From NCBI RefSeq assembly GCF_002531725.1, contig NZ_NWSQ01000012.1, positions 62,001 through 126,000 of the forward strand: a stretch of 64,000 nt of DNA, written 5' to 3'. The notes under the pieces are model-generated. The model did no database searches. It was not told the origin of the DNA and saw only the letters and a list, made by a program, of their open reading frames with translations. Each line of letters opens with the position of its first letter. Position 1 is the stretch's first letter. This stretch comes from Rhizobium sp. L43 (GTDB lineage Bacteria; Pseudomonadota; Alphaproteobacteria; Rhizobiales; Rhizobiaceae). The translations under genes were made by a program, and so were the position numbers. This document shows positions 16,753-26,377 of this stretch, one piece after another.

Positions 16753-18663
16753 ATGACGTTCGTTTTGAAAAGCGCGGCATCCGCATTGGCAATTTCCTGC
16801 GGCGTGGCGGTTATGAGTGCCGCACCGGCGCATGCTTATACTCTGATGGACATGCTGCGCGGCGACAGGCAGCGGAGCCAGAGCACCATCTTCATGGATC
16901 AGGCGCCCGGCCGTCCGGTGCCGCGCGGCGCCGTCGGCGGTTCGCTCGGCGGGCTCGATCCGGAAGCGCCGCTGCCGAAGGTGAGCGGCCCGCGTTACTA
17001 CACCTATAAAACCGAAACACTGCAGTTCGTCGATGCCGGCAAGTTCGCCGATCCCGTCGTCACCGGCGCGGTCGCCGACGTTTCGGCAAGCGGCGATGCC
17101 AGCGCCGAACCCGCGGTGCAGCGCCGTTTCCTGGCGCAGGCCAAGGTGCGTGCCAATGCGGACGTCGCAAAGGCACTCGAAGCCTATTACAGCGACAGCC
17201 GCAATCCGCTCGTCTGGATCGAGGGCAACCAGATCAACGAACGCGCAAAGGCGGCGATGGCGGCACTTGCCGATGCAGCCTCCGTCGGTCTCGATCCTGC
17301 TGACTACGCCGTCCAGGCGCCCGATATCGATCCGGCCAATCCCGATCCCGCCTTCCGCGACCGGGCGCTGACGCAGTTCGAGCTCGAACTCTCCGCCAAG
17401 GTGCTGGCCTTCGTGCAGGACACTGAGCGCGGCCGCATCGATCCGAACAAGATCTCCGGCTACCACGACTTCCAGCGCAAGACGGTCAATCTGGCGCCGG
17501 TGCTGAAGCTTGCCCGCATGAGCCCCGATGTCGGCGCCTACATCGCCAACCGTTCGCCCGATGGCCCGCAATTCCAGGGGCTGAAGGCGGAGCTTGCCAA
17601 GCTTCGCGCCGCCGACGGCGGCAATGAGGAGCGAATCGTTGTTTCGCTCGACAAGCTGCTGAAGCCCGGCGAAAGCTCGCCGGAGATCGCCAATATCGTC
17701 AAGGCGATCGGCAAGCACGGTTCCGAAACGCTGAAGACCGATCACGCGGCAACGCTTGCTGCTTATGCAGGCAGCATCGACTATTCGCCCGATATCGTTT
17801 CGCTGGTCGAGGATTTCCAGAAGGAGCGTGGACTGAAGGCCGATGGCGTCATCGGCCAGGCGACGGTGCGCGCCATGACCGGCGGCGATACCAATGCCTC
17901 GAAAATCGACAAGCTCGTCGTCGCCATGGAGCAGGCGCGCTGGCTGCCGGAGGATCTCGGTTCCCGCTACGTGATGATCAACCAGCCGGCCTTCATGGCC
18001 TATTACCACAATGACGGCAAGGAACAGCTGTCGATGCGCGTCGTGGTCGGCGGCAAGAACAACCAGACCTATTTCTTCGACGACGAAATCGAGACGGTCG
18101 AGTTCAATCCGTTCTGGGGCGTGCCGCAGTCGATCATCATCAACGAGATGCTGCCGAAGCTGCGCTCGGATCCGAACTATCTCGACCAGCTCGGTTATGA
18201 GGTCGAGGTGAACGGCCATGCCGTCGCCTCATCAAGCGTCGACTGGTATGGTTCGACCGACAATGTTTCGGTGCGCCAGCCGCCGAGCAGCGACAATGCG
18301 CTCGGCGAACTGAAGATCCTGTTCCCGAACAGCCACGCGATCTACATGCATGACACGCCGTCGAAGAGCTTCTTCAAGCGCGACATGCGGGCTCTCAGCC
18401 ACGGTTGCGTGCGCCTGTCCAATCCGCGCGCCATGGCAGCCGCCGTGCTCGGCACGACGGTCGACGACGTCGCCAAGCAGATCGCCACGGGGCAGAACCA
18501 TGCGGTGAAAGTGCCGCAGAAGATCCCCGTTTACGTCTCCTACTTCACTGCCTGGCCGAACAAGGATGGCGTGGTGGAATATTTCGACGACGTCTATGGT
18601 CGCGACGCCTATGTCGACAAGGCTTTCGACGCGACGAGCAAGGCGCGCGGCGCGCAGATTTGA
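16753..18663 (+). CDS. L,D-transpeptidase (YcbB/LdtD type)
   Basis: A periplasmic enzyme that forms 3-3 cross-links in peptidoglycan or attaches proteins to it. The 636 residues begin with a Sec signal peptide (cleavage after PAHA, about residue 28). They continue with an YcbB-type scaffold domain, a peptidoglycan-binding helix bundle (VEDFQKERGLKADGVIGQAT) at about 355-375, and a C-terminal YkuD catalytic domain. The active-site motif is SHGCVRL, with the nucleophile at Cys 552 and the upstream His in MHDT. L,D-cross-links are abundant in Rhizobiales. A Rho-independent terminator follows. Confidence 0.93.
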   Translation: MTFVLKSAASALAISCGVAVMSAAPAHAYTLMDMLRGDRQRSQSTIFMDQAPGRPVPRGAVGGSLGGLDPEAPLPKVSGPRYYTYKTETLQFVDAGKFADPVVTGAVADVSASGDASAEPAVQRRFLAQAKVRANADVAKALEAYYSDSRNPLVWIEGNQINERAKAAMAALADAASVGLDPADYAVQAPDIDPANPDPAFRDRALTQFELELSAKVLAFVQDTERGRIDPNKISGYHDFQRKTVNLAPVLKLARMSPDVGAYIANRSPDGPQFQGLKAELAKLRAADGGNEERIVVSLDKLLKPGESSPEIANIVKAIGKHGSETLKTDHAATLAAYAGSIDYSPDIVSLVEDFQKERGLKADGVIGQATVRAMTGGDTNASKIDKLVVAMEQARWLPEDLGSRYVMINQPAFMAYYHNDGKEQLSMRVVVGGKNNQTYFFDDEIETVEFNPFWGVPQSIIINEMLPKLRSDPNYLDQLGYEVEVNGHAVASSSVDWYGSTDNVSVRQPPSSDNALGELKILFPNSHAIYMHDTPSKSFFKRDMRALSHGCVRLSNPRAMAAAVLGTTVDDVAKQIATGQNHAVKVPQKIPVYVSYFTAWPNKDGVVEYFDDVYGRDAYVDKAFDATSKARGAQI

Positions 18664-18686
18664 CGTAAGGTTTATTGGGTTTGGAG

Positions 18687-18716
18687 CGGGCGGTCTTCGG
18701 GCCGCCCGTTTTGTTT
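18687..18716 (+). terminator. Rho-independent terminator after L,D-transpeptidase gene
   Basis: The hairpin CGGGCGG (18687-18693) / CCGCCCG (18702-18708) is followed by TTTTGTTT. Confidence 0.75.
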
Positions 18717-18782
18717 GGCGGTGTCTGCGTGCAAGAAATAAGAGGAGAGGACCACAATCGCAAAGGCATCGGCCTGGTCGTC

Positions 18783-19493
18783 TCAGACCGCGACCTTCGC
18801 CGCAAATTCCCGCAACAGTCTCTCCACCAGTTCCGGCGTCAACTCATCGTAATGCATAATGATCTTATCCGGATCGAGGCTTGAGACCGGCACATCCGAA
18901 TAACCAAAGGGCACGGCAATCGACGGGACTCCAGCATTCCTGGCGACGGCGATGTCGTTGATGCTGTCGCCTATCATCACGGTGCGGGCGATGTCGGCGC
19001 CGGCGCGGTCGATGGTGCCGGTCAAGTGGCGGGCGTCGGGTTTGCGCACCGGGAAGGTATCGCCACCTGATATGGCGGCGAAATAGCCGGTGAGATCGAG
19101 CTTGTCGAGCAGGCCGAGCGCCAGGCTCTCCATCTTGTTGGTGCAGACGGCGAGGCGGTAGCCGGCAGATTTAAGCCGGTCCATCGCGGCGACCAGGCCG
19201 GGATAGGGCTCGGTACGGCCGGGCATGTTGCCGGCATAATGAGCGACGAAACGCTCGACCAGCGTCGGCAGGGCGTCGCCTTCGAGCGGATGGCCGCGCA
19301 GCCGGCAGGCGCGCTCGATCATCACGCGCGCGCCCTGGCCGACAAGATGGGTGAGGTCGTCATAGCTGACCGGTTCGAGGCTGAGGGCGGCAATCGTGTG
19401 GTTCAGGCTCTCGACCAGGTCCGCGTGGGTGTCGAGAAGAGTACCGTCGAGATCGAAGACGATGAGCGCCGGGCGAACGGGAGCAGGGGTCAA
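18783..19493 (-). CDS. gph: Phosphoglycolate phosphatase (HAD superfamily)
   Basis: It hydrolyses 2-phosphoglycolate, a by-product of DNA repair and of oxygenase side reactions. The HAD motifs are all present: motif I FDLDGTLLDT (nucleophile Asp), motif II Thr in AVCTNK, motif III Lys in RKPD, motif IV GDSINDI. The TTG at 19493 is taken as start because GAGG lies about 7 nt upstream and the product, 236 residues, has the family length. The frame stays open to 19718, but that part shows no family sequence. Gph is often grouped with rpe or rpi; here rpiA is divergent, 245 bp away. Confidence 0.9.
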   Translation of the reverse strand: MTPAPVRPALIVFDLDGTLLDTHADLVESLNHTIAALSLEPVSYDDLTHLVGQGARVMIERACRLRGHPLEGDALPTLVERFVAHYAGNMPGRTEPYPGLVAAMDRLKSAGYRLAVCTNKMESLALGLLDKLDLTGYFAAISGGDTFPVRKPDARHLTGTIDRAGADIARTVMIGDSINDIAVARNAGVPSIAVPFGYSDVPVSSLDPDKIIMHYDELTPELVERLLREFAAKVAV

Positions 19494-19738
19494 GGCTTGC
19501 CTCTTTGAGCGATGGGACGTCCTGGGGATAGATCGCCCCAGGAGGACGACGTGTCGTCCTTGGGAATGATCGTTTCTGAGGTAGGCGATCGCGGGCCGGA
19601 AAGCAACGTCCTGTGATGGCCGGGGAGGCTGCAGGCATGTGTTTCGGCTTTTCATTTTCCGTGATGATTTTGACTTTCGTTTGCCAGGCGAGCCGTGTAA
19701 ACAGCACATCCAACGCAATAATTCGGAGCTGGCGGCGC

Positions 19739-20437
19739 ATGGATGCCCGCGAAATGAAGATCAAGGCCGCCGAGGCCGCACTCGCCCATGTCGAAAGCGG
19801 GATGCGTCTCGGGATCGGTACGGGCAGCACGGCGGAAGAATTCGTTCGCCTGTTGGCGGAGAAGGTTGCCGGCGGCTTCCGGGTCGAGGGCGTTCCGACG
19901 TCGGAGCGGACCGCGCGGCTCTGTGTCGAACTCGGCGTGCCGCTGAAGTCGCTCGATGAACTTCCGGCACTCGATCTGACGATCGACGGCGCCGACGAGG
20001 TCGATCGGGCGCTTAGATTGATCAAGGGCGGCGGCGGCGCGCTGCTGCGCGAAAAGATTGTAGCGGCCGCTTCCGAGCGGATGATCGTCATCGCCGACGA
20101 GAGCAAGCTGGTCGACACGCTCGGCGCCTACGCGCTGCCGATCGAGGTCAATCCGTTCGGGCTGGTCTCGACGCGGATGGCGATCGAGAAGGTCGCGGCC
20201 CGGCTCGGTCTTTCCGGTGAACTCACCCTGCGCCAGTCCGGTGACGGAGAGTTTACCACGGATGGCGGCCATCACATTATCGATGCATCTTTTGGCCGCA
20301 TTCCTGATGCAGAGGCGCTTTCGAGCGAGCTGAATTCCATACCCGGCGTCGTCGAACACGGGCTCTTTATCAATATGGCGGCACTTGCGATCATTGCCGG
20401 TCCTGCGGGTGCGCGCACGCTGCAGGCAAACAGATAA
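19739..20437 (+). CDS. rpiA: Ribose-5-phosphate isomerase A
   Basis: It interconverts ribose 5-phosphate and ribulose 5-phosphate in the pentose phosphate pathway. Conserved blocks are [12 protein letters not shown] (phosphate loop), TIDGADEVD (catalytic Asp residues), [13 protein letters not shown] and the VNPFG stretch. The ATG at 19739 gives 232 residues, normal for RpiA, and is preceded by GGAGC; an extended frame to 19613 is not conserved in type. The DUF2059 gene follows after 15 bp, so the two are probably one operon. Confidence 0.96.
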   Translation: MDAREMKIKAAEAALAHVESGMRLGIGTGSTAEEFVRLLAEKVAGGFRVEGVPTSERTARLCVELGVPLKSLDELPALDLTIDGADEVDRALRLIKGGGGALLREKIVAAASERMIVIADESKLVDTLGAYALPIEVNPFGLVSTRMAIEKVAARLGLSGELTLRQSGDGEFTTDGGHHIIDASFGRIPDAEALSSELNSIPGVVEHGLFINMAALAIIAGPAGARTLQANR

Positions 20438-20452
20438 CAGGAGCATACACTC

Positions 20453-21016
20453 ATGATGAACATTGCAGGTCTTGGCCGTCTCGCCGCTGCGACCGTCGTT
20501 CTTTCCGGGCTTGCCTTCGGCTCCGCCGTCAAGGCGCAGGAGGTCTCCGAGGAGCAGCTGAAGGCGTCTCGCGCGGCGATCGACGCCATCGGCGCCACGG
20601 CCCAGTTCGACAACATCCTGCCCGGTCTCGCCGAGCGCCTGAAGGCCGGCCTGATCCAGGATTCGCCGAACTATCAGGACGTCATTTCCTCGACGGTCGA
20701 CGCGCAGGCGCTAAAGCTGGCACCGCGCCGCGGCGATCTGGAGAAGGAGGCGGCACTCACCTATGCCAAGACCTTCACCGCCGACGAGCTGAAGGCGATC
20801 GCCGACTTCTACAATTCCGACGTCGGCAAGAAGCTGCTGCGCGACGGCCCGGTCGCCTCGCGCGAGACGGCGAAGGCTGCCGACATCTGGGCGCAGGGCA
20901 TTTCCCGCGACCTGGAAAAGCAGAGCAATGCCGAGCTTTCTAAGGTCATCAAGGCGCCGCCGCCGGCAACCGACAGCCCGGCCGCTCCGGCTCCCGCACC
21001 GGCTGCCCAGCAGTAA
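20453..21016 (+). CDS. DUF2059 family periplasmic protein
   Basis: A 187-residue secreted protein. A Sec signal peptide occupies about residues 1-29 (cleavage after VKAQ). The DUF2059 domain (about 75-155) is helical, with the characteristic FTADELKAIADFYNSDVGKKLL block. The tail is rich in Pro and Ala and probably disordered. It is the second gene of an operon with rpiA, 15 bp downstream, and ends in a strong terminator. The function of the domain is unknown. Confidence 0.88.
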   Translation: MMNIAGLGRLAAATVVLSGLAFGSAVKAQEVSEEQLKASRAAIDAIGATAQFDNILPGLAERLKAGLIQDSPNYQDVISSTVDAQALKLAPRRGDLEKEAALTYAKTFTADELKAIADFYNSDVGKKLLRDGPVASRETAKAADIWAQGISRDLEKQSNAELSKVIKAPPPATDSPAAPAPAPAAQQ

Positions 21017-21037
21017 GGCCTACCCCATCAAATTGCG

Positions 21038-21065
21038 AAAGCCCGGCATCGTCCGGGCTTTTTTG
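21038..21065 (+). terminator. Rho-independent terminator of the rpiA operon
   Basis: AAAGCCCGG (21038-21046) pairs with CCGGGCTTT, followed by a T-run to 21065. Confidence 0.9.
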
Positions 21066-21100
21066 TTATGATGCGGCAAATGCTGTCGGCGAGGATTCAG

Positions 21101-21397
21101 GTGACTGCAGATATGCCCGATCGTTACAAGGCTGTCCGAGTGCGGATATCCGGCAAGGTCCAGGGTGTCGGCTTTCGCATGTGGACGCGCAACGAGGCGG
21201 TACGGCTTGGTTTGACGGGCTGGGTTCGCAATGAAGAGGACGGGGCCGTCGTCGCTTTGATCGCCGGACCCGATGCCGCGATCTCGACGATGATCGAACG
21301 TTTCGGCCGCGGGCCTGCGGGGTCATGGGTCGCAGGCGTCGAGACTGAGGCAGCCGAGTTTGAGAAGAACCTGACGGATTTCAGCATCACCGGTTGA
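21101..21397 (+). CDS. Acylphosphatase
   Basis: A small (98-residue) acylphosphatase, which hydrolyses carboxyl-phosphate bonds. Both hallmarks are present: the phosphate loop [11 protein letters not shown] with the catalytic Arg, and GWVRNEEDG with the catalytic Asn. The GTG at 21101 is preferred because GAGGA lies 5 nt upstream; an in-frame ATG at 21113 is the alternative and gives 94 residues. It begins just after the terminator of the preceding operon and is a single gene. Confidence 0.92.
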   Translation: MTADMPDRYKAVRVRISGKVQGVGFRMWTRNEAVRLGLTGWVRNEEDGAVVALIAGPDAAISTMIERFGRGPAGSWVAGVETEAAEFEKNLTDFSITG

Positions 21398-21442
21398 AAG
21401 CGGCAATCCGCCAAGGATGCGCATCTTAGATGCGGCGGACGC

Positions 21443-21661
21443 TCAGCCCCAATCCTTCGAGCTCTTGGCCAATTGCCATACGCCCGTTTCATCCGGTTCC
21501 ACGCGTTTGTTGCCGCGGTAGAAGATCGGCAGTCCTGTTTTCTTGTCCATCGCGAAGCGGCTCGGCGTGAATTTTTCGTCCTCATGGCCTTGGATGGCGA
21601 GGCCGAGCGCTTCCTTGAATTTGCCAGCCTTGCACAGGTTGGCGAAGAGAGTTTGATCCAT
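21443..21661 (-). CDS. Conserved small hypothetical protein
   Basis: A 72-residue protein, without signal peptide or membrane segment. It has a short helical N-terminus (LFANLCKAGKFKEALGLA) and a beta-rich remainder with the motif KTGLPIFYRGNKRVEPDETGVW. A GGAGCAAAAG ribosome binding site precedes the ATG. Codon use matches the neighbours, and it looks like a genuine gene of unknown role. It faces the acylphosphatase gene convergently and is divergent from gor. Confidence 0.7.
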   Translation of the reverse strand: MDQTLFANLCKAGKFKEALGLAIQGHEDEKFTPSRFAMDKKTGLPIFYRGNKRVEPDETGVWQLAKSSKDWG

Positions 21662-21843
21662 CTTTTGCTCCGGCTTCTGTTCTACTCCGTGGATTGCCTG
21701 CCAGCCTGAGGCGACCGGGTCAACCGTTTGCCGGGAAGATTCGGCGAGGGGAACGGGATGAAGCAGGAGTGGGCTTTTGTTTTCAGGGCGATCGCCCCTA
21801 TATCAAGGGCGTCTTTTCCTGCGATTCCCTTCCGGAGCTCCTC

Positions 21844-23229
21844 ATGTCTTCCTACGACTACGACCTCTTCGTCATCGGCGGCGGTTCCGGAGGTGTGCGC
21901 GGCGCACGTGTCGCCGCCTCGCTCGGTAAAAGGGTGGCGATCGCCGAGGAGTATCGCTATGGCGGAACATGCGTCATCCGCGGCTGCGTGCCGAAGAAGC
22001 TGTTCGTCTATGCCTCGCAGTTCCATGAGCATTTCGAGGATGCCGCCGGCTTCGGCTGGACGGTCGGCGAAAGCAGCTTCGACTGGAAGAAGCTGGTGGC
22101 GGCAAAAGATGTTGAAATCGCCCGGCTGGAAGGCCTCTACAAGAAAGGGCTCGCCGGCGCCAAGGCCGAGATCCTCGAAACGCGCGCCGAACTCGTCGAT
22201 GCTCATACGGTGCGGCTCGTGAAAACAGGTCAGACGGTGACGGCAAAGACGATCGTGATTGCCACCGGCGGACGACCGAACCCGCATGCAGCCCTTCCCG
22301 GCCACGAGCTTTGCATTTCCTCCAACGAAGCCTTTGATCTCGAAGAACTGCCGAAGTCGATCGTCATCGCAGGCGGCGGTTATATCGCCGTCGAATTCGC
22401 CAATATCTTCCATGGCCTCGGCGTCGAGACGACGCTGATCTATCGCGGTGCCGAGATCCTGTCGCGCTTCGACGAGGATCTCAGGCGCGGGCTGCACGAG
22501 GCGATGGTCGCCAAGGGCATCCGCATCCTCTGCCACGACACGCTGCAGAAGGTTTCTAAGGGTGAGGGCGGGCTCAATCTGGAGGCGCTGAACAACGGCA
22601 CGCTGCAGGCCGATGTGGTCATGCTGGCGCTCGGGCGCGATCCGAATACCGAAGGCCTCGGCCTCGAAGCGGCCGGCGTCGCCGTCGACGAACGCGGCGC
22701 GATTATCGTCGACGAATATTCCCGCACCAATGTCGAGAACATCTATGCGCTCGGTGATGTCACCAACCGGGTACAGCTGACGCCGGTGGCGATCCACGAA
22801 GCGATGTGCTTCATCGAGACCGAGTACAAGAACAATCCGACCCGGCCCGACCACGAGCTGATCCCGACCGCCGTCTTCTCGCAGCCGGAGATCGGTACGG
22901 TCGGTCTTTCGGAAGAGGAGGCGGGCAAGCGTTACGCCGAGCTTGAGGTGTATCGGGCCCAGTTCCGACCGCTGAAGGCGACACTTTCCGGCCGGTCCGA
23001 GCGGATGATCATGAAGCTGCTCGTCGATGCGGCGAGCCGCAAGGTGGTCGGCGCCCATATCCTCGGCCATGATGCCGGCGAGATGGCGCAGCTGCTCGGT
23101 ATAACGCTGAAGGCCGGCTGCACCAAGGACGATTTCGACCGGACGATGGCGCTTCATCCGACGGCGGCTGAAGAACTCGTCACCATGTATGCGCCGAGCT
23201 ATCGCATTCGTGACGGGCAGCGCGTCTGA
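21844..23229 (+). CDS. gor: Glutathione-disulfide reductase
   Basis: An FAD- and NADPH-dependent enzyme that keeps glutathione reduced. The 461 residues start with the FAD-binding GGGSGG motif (12-17) and the redox-active disulfide GGTCVIRGCVPKK (Cys 43 and Cys 48). This is the plant/alphaproteobacterial form; the E. coli enzyme has NVG between the cysteines. The NADPH-binding fold IVIAGGGYIAVEFA is in the middle, and the C-terminal interface motif HPTAAEE carries the catalytic His. The ATG at 21844 has GGAG 7 nt upstream; the longer frame from 21694 is discarded. The gene stands alone and would take part in oxidative-stress defence. Confidence 0.96.
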   Translation: MSSYDYDLFVIGGGSGGVRGARVAASLGKRVAIAEEYRYGGTCVIRGCVPKKLFVYASQFHEHFEDAAGFGWTVGESSFDWKKLVAAKDVEIARLEGLYKKGLAGAKAEILETRAELVDAHTVRLVKTGQTVTAKTIVIATGGRPNPHAALPGHELCISSNEAFDLEELPKSIVIAGGGYIAVEFANIFHGLGVETTLIYRGAEILSRFDEDLRRGLHEAMVAKGIRILCHDTLQKVSKGEGGLNLEALNNGTLQADVVMLALGRDPNTEGLGLEAAGVAVDERGAIIVDEYSRTNVENIYALGDVTNRVQLTPVAIHEAMCFIETEYKNNPTRPDHELIPTAVFSQPEIGTVGLSEEEAGKRYAELEVYRAQFRPLKATLSGRSERMIMKLLVDAASRKVVGAHILGHDAGEMAQLLGITLKAGCTKDDFDRTMALHPTAAEELVTMYAPSYRIRDGQRV

Positions 23230-23244
23230 CCCCTCTCGGCACGC

Positions 23245-24534
23245 TCAGCTGGTGATGCGCGGCGCGCGGATAACTTTGAGGAAAAGCGCCTTCATCGCAT
23301 CGGTGATCCCTTGGGTCGGCGTCACCTCGAAATAGAGGCCGGGCGAGGCGCATTCCTGCATCTTCGTCGGGATCTGGCTTTGGAAGGGGCTGATCCACGT
23401 ATTATACCAGCTGTTTTTCGGCAGAGGCAGGTAGGTGGTGTAGAGCACTGCGATCCTGATGCCCTTGTCCTTGATCGGCTGGCAGAAAGACGTGTCGATC
23501 GGTTCCTGGCAGCGGTTGCCGGTGAGCTTTTTGGTGCAGCCCTTCGGCTTCTCGCTGTCGCCGACGCCGTCCGAAACGAAGAACAGGATTTTCTGCGGGG
23601 TCGCCGACGTGCTGCCGTCGCCTGGCGTCGTGATGATGGTTTTCATCTGCGTCAGCGCGTTGTCGAAGCTCGTCTGCTGGTCGTTGTTATAGCCCTGCTT
23701 CGGGATCGTCATCAGGTCAACGGCGTCGGTATAGCTGCGCACCTGGTCGAGATCGTCCGTCGGATCGGATATGGTGGTCAGCCTGGCATCTTCGGCCTTG
23801 GTGCCGAAGGTATAAACGCCCATGCGGAACTGGTTGTTGGAAACGCGCGTGGACTTCGCAGTCAGCGTCAACTCCTTGGTCGCCTGGCGCACGACGTCGA
23901 TGCGCATGCTGACGCCGAGCTTCTTGGCAAGATTGTAATAGTTGTTTTTGTTTTCCGTTTCGTGGCAGGCGAAGGCACAGCTATCGCTGGTGTTTTTTTC
24001 CATCGTCGCGACGTCGGTCGCGGTGGCGCCGACACCCATCGAGGGGGTGTTGTCGAGCAGGATGTAGAAATCCATGAAGGAGGCGGTCTGGTATTCGGCC
24101 GTCGCCGTGCCCGAGATGGTAATCGAATCCCTGCCGAGAACGCGCATGAAGGTGGTGGGCACGGTCGCGTTGAAGGAAACCTGCGAATTCAGTTTGTTGG
24201 CGGCCTTGGTGACGTCGATGCCGAGATCCACTTTGACGTCTGTCAGCTCCCCGGACATCTGAGACATGAAGATGCTGCGGGCATCGTCCTTGCCGAGCGA
24301 AATCGTGCCGTTGCCGCTCATCGTCATGGCGGCTGCAACCGCGCCGGATTTTTCGGCGATCGAACCGACGGCGGCGGCATCGGCGGCGGCGTAAAGCTGT
24401 GTCCGGAGGCTCAGCGCGTGGGCGAAATCCACCGCCAAGCCTGCCGTACCGAGGAGCGGCACCATCAGCAGTGCGGTCATGATACCGAAATTGCCCGAGC
24501 GGTCCGCTATGAAACCGGGCAGAAGCATCGCCAT
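23245..24534 (-). CDS. TadG-like protein with von Willebrand factor A domain
   Basis: A 429-residue envelope protein. Residues about 1-45 contain the TadE/TadG-type N-terminus: a polar start, DRSGNFGIMTALLMVPLLGTAGLAVDFA as single membrane helix with a Glu-free TadG-like pattern. From about residue 155 a VWA domain follows, with the MIDAS-like motif LLDNTPSMGVG (Thr in place of the first Ser) and a later FVSDGVGD. Four or more Cys pairs in the VWA part suggest disulfides in the periplasm. TadG proteins accompany Flp-type pilus systems, but no tad gene is nearby, so this is an orphan member. Confidence 0.85.
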   Translation of the reverse strand: MAMLLPGFIADRSGNFGIMTALLMVPLLGTAGLAVDFAHALSLRTQLYAAADAAAVGSIAEKSGAVAAAMTMSGNGTISLGKDDARSIFMSQMSGELTDVKVDLGIDVTKAANKLNSQVSFNATVPTTFMRVLGRDSITISGTATAEYQTASFMDFYILLDNTPSMGVGATATDVATMEKNTSDSCAFACHETENKNNYYNLAKKLGVSMRIDVVRQATKELTLTAKSTRVSNNQFRMGVYTFGTKAEDARLTTISDPTDDLDQVRSYTDAVDLMTIPKQGYNNDQQTSFDNALTQMKTIITTPGDGSTSATPQKILFFVSDGVGDSEKPKGCTKKLTGNRCQEPIDTSFCQPIKDKGIRIAVLYTTYLPLPKNSWYNTWISPFQSQIPTKMQECASPGLYFEVTPTQGITDAMKALFLKVIRAPRITS

Positions 24535-24791
24535 GACATGTCCCCACTGTTGAAACCCTTTTGCGGTTTTACATGCAAAGTCTAAAATATAGGGAAATCG
24601 ACATAGTATATGCTGGTTTAATGGTAGAATTGACGGCTTTTGCTACCTATATGCGAGCTCTCGCCGACGGCGACAGCGCGGGCGATCGAGCTTTGGGTGA
24701 TTGGCCTTTGCAAGGCCGATCTAAAGGTCTATAAGCCGCCGCAATTCAGGATAGGGGCATCCCGGGGACGGGTGCGAGTGAGGTGAGTGAA

Positions 24792-26165
24792 ATGGCAGAG
24801 AATTGGACCCCGAGCAGCTGGCGGCAAAAACCGATCCTGCAGGTTCCGGAATATCCCGACGCAGCCGCTTTGGCGGCAACGGAAGCCACGCTCGCCAGCT
24901 ATCCGCCGCTCGTCTTCGCCGGTGAGGCGCGCCGCCTGAAAAAGCATCTTGCCAATGTCGCCGAAGGCAACGGCTTCCTGCTGCAGGGCGGCGACTGCGC
25001 CGAGAGCTTCGCCGAACACGGCGCCGACAATATCCGCGACTTCTTCCGCGCCTTCCTGCAGATGGCCGTCGTGCTGACCTTCGGCGCGCAGCTGCCGGTC
25101 GTCAAGGTCGGCCGCATTGCCGGCCAGTTCGCCAAGCCGCGTTCGTCGAATGTCGAGAAGCAGGGCGATGTGACGCTGCCGGCCTATCGCGGCGACATCA
25201 TCAACGGCATCGAGTTCACCGAGGAGTCGCGCATTCCGAACCCGGAACGCCAGGCCATGGCCTATCGCCAGTCGGCCGCGACGCTGAACCTTCTGCGCGC
25301 CTTCGCGATGGGCGGCTACGCCAATCTCGAAAACGTCCATCAGTGGATGCTGGGCTTCGTCAAGGACAGCCCGCAGGGCGAGCGCTACCGCAAGCTTGCC
25401 GACCGCATCAGCGAAACCATGGATTTCATGAAGGCGATCGGCATCACCTCGGAAAACCATCCGAGCCTGCGCGAGACCGATTTCTTCACCAGCCATGAGG
25501 CGCTGCTGCTCGGCTACGAGGAGGCGCTGACCCGCGTCGATTCCACCTCGGGCGACTGGTATGCCACATCAGGCCACATGATCTGGATCGGCGACCGCAC
25601 CCGCCAGGCCGACCATGCGCATGTCGAATATTGCCGCGGCATCAAGAACCCGATCGGCCTGAAATGCGGCCCGTCGCTGCAGGCCGACGATCTGCTGCAG
25701 CTGATCGACATCCTCAATCCGGCCAACGAAGCCGGCCGTCTGACGCTGATCTGCCGCTTCGGCCATGAGAAAGTCGCCGAGAACCTGCCGCGGCTCATCC
25801 GCGCCGTCGAGCGCGAAGGCCGCAAGGTCGTCTGGTCCTGCGACCCTATGCACGGCAACACGATTACGCTCAACAACTACAAGACCCGTCCCTTCGAGCG
25901 GATCCTGTCGGAAGTCGAAAGCTTCTTCCAGATCCACCGCGCCGAAGGAACGCATCCCGGCGGCATCCATATCGAGATGACCGGCAAGGACGTGACGGAA
26001 TGCACCGGCGGCGCCCGCGCCGTCACCGCCGACGACCTGCAGGACCGCTACCACACCCATTGCGACCCGCGCCTCAACTCCGACCAGGCGCTCGAGCTCG
26101 CCTTCCTGCTTGCCGAGCGCATGAAGGGCGGCCGCGACGAGAAGCGGATGGTCGCCAACGGCTGA
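24792..26165 (+). CDS. Class II 3-deoxy-7-phosphoheptulonate (DAHP) synthase
   Basis: It catalyses the first shikimate-pathway step: phosphoenolpyruvate plus erythrose 4-phosphate gives DAHP. The 457-residue sequence is the plant/Mycobacterium-like class II type, unrelated in sequence to the class I enzyme at 32279. Typical blocks are [33 protein letters not shown] and [20 protein letters not shown], with metal-ligand Cys, His, Glu and Asp residues. The ATG at 24792 is chosen (AGG 8 nt upstream); a GTG at 24783 is possible. The 257-bp leader shows no attenuator or leader peptide. A strong terminator follows. Confidence 0.96.
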   Translation: MAENWTPSSWRQKPILQVPEYPDAAALAATEATLASYPPLVFAGEARRLKKHLANVAEGNGFLLQGGDCAESFAEHGADNIRDFFRAFLQMAVVLTFGAQLPVVKVGRIAGQFAKPRSSNVEKQGDVTLPAYRGDIINGIEFTEESRIPNPERQAMAYRQSAATLNLLRAFAMGGYANLENVHQWMLGFVKDSPQGERYRKLADRISETMDFMKAIGITSENHPSLRETDFFTSHEALLLGYEEALTRVDSTSGDWYATSGHMIWIGDRTRQADHAHVEYCRGIKNPIGLKCGPSLQADDLLQLIDILNPANEAGRLTLICRFGHEKVAENLPRLIRAVEREGRKVVWSCDPMHGNTITLNNYKTRPFERILSEVESFFQIHRAEGTHPGGIHIEMTGKDVTECTGGARAVTADDLQDRYHTHCDPRLNSDQALELAFLLAERMKGGRDEKRMVANG

Positions 26166-26186
26166 GATTAGGCCAAAACAGATGAT

Positions 26187-26213
26187 AAAAGCCCGGTTCC
26201 GCCGGGCTTTTTG
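26187..26213 (+). terminator. Rho-independent terminator after class II DAHP synthase
   Basis: AAAAGCCCGG pairs with CCGGGCTTTTT across the loop TTCCG. Confidence 0.9.
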
Positions 26214-26242
26214 TTGACTGGCCTTGCCCTTCACTCGGCGTC

Positions 26243-26306
26243 ATCCTCGGCCTTGTGCCGAGGATCTGCTGAGCCGTCGGCAGATGCTCGGGACAAGCCC
26301 GAGCAT
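26243..26306. repeat. Paired hairpin repeat with conserved ACAAG loop
   Basis: Hairpin 1 (26243-26265) has the stem ATCCTCGGC/GCCGAGGAT and loop CTTGT. Hairpin 2 (26284-26306) has the stem ATGCTCGGG/CCCGAGCAT and loop ACAAG. Read on opposite strands they have the same loop, and the stems differ by two compensated base pairs. Hairpin 2 recurs exactly at 41786-41808. The element lies between convergent genes. Confidence 0.75.
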
Positions 26307-26377
26307 GACGAAAGAGGGGTTGGCCGGTTTTGTCGGCTGTCCGATCGCGGGGCGATCCGGGCTTTTTGTTGCTGCAC

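Noticed and set aside
16582-18219. 545-codon minus-strand open frame
   Set aside because: Antisense to the L,D-transpeptidase gene, which has a signal peptide and the SHGCVRL active site.
24535-24791. Leader-peptide attenuator before the class II DAHP synthase
   Set aside because: A 27-codon frame at about 24651 has no aromatic run beyond one Trp, and no terminator/antiterminator pair was found.
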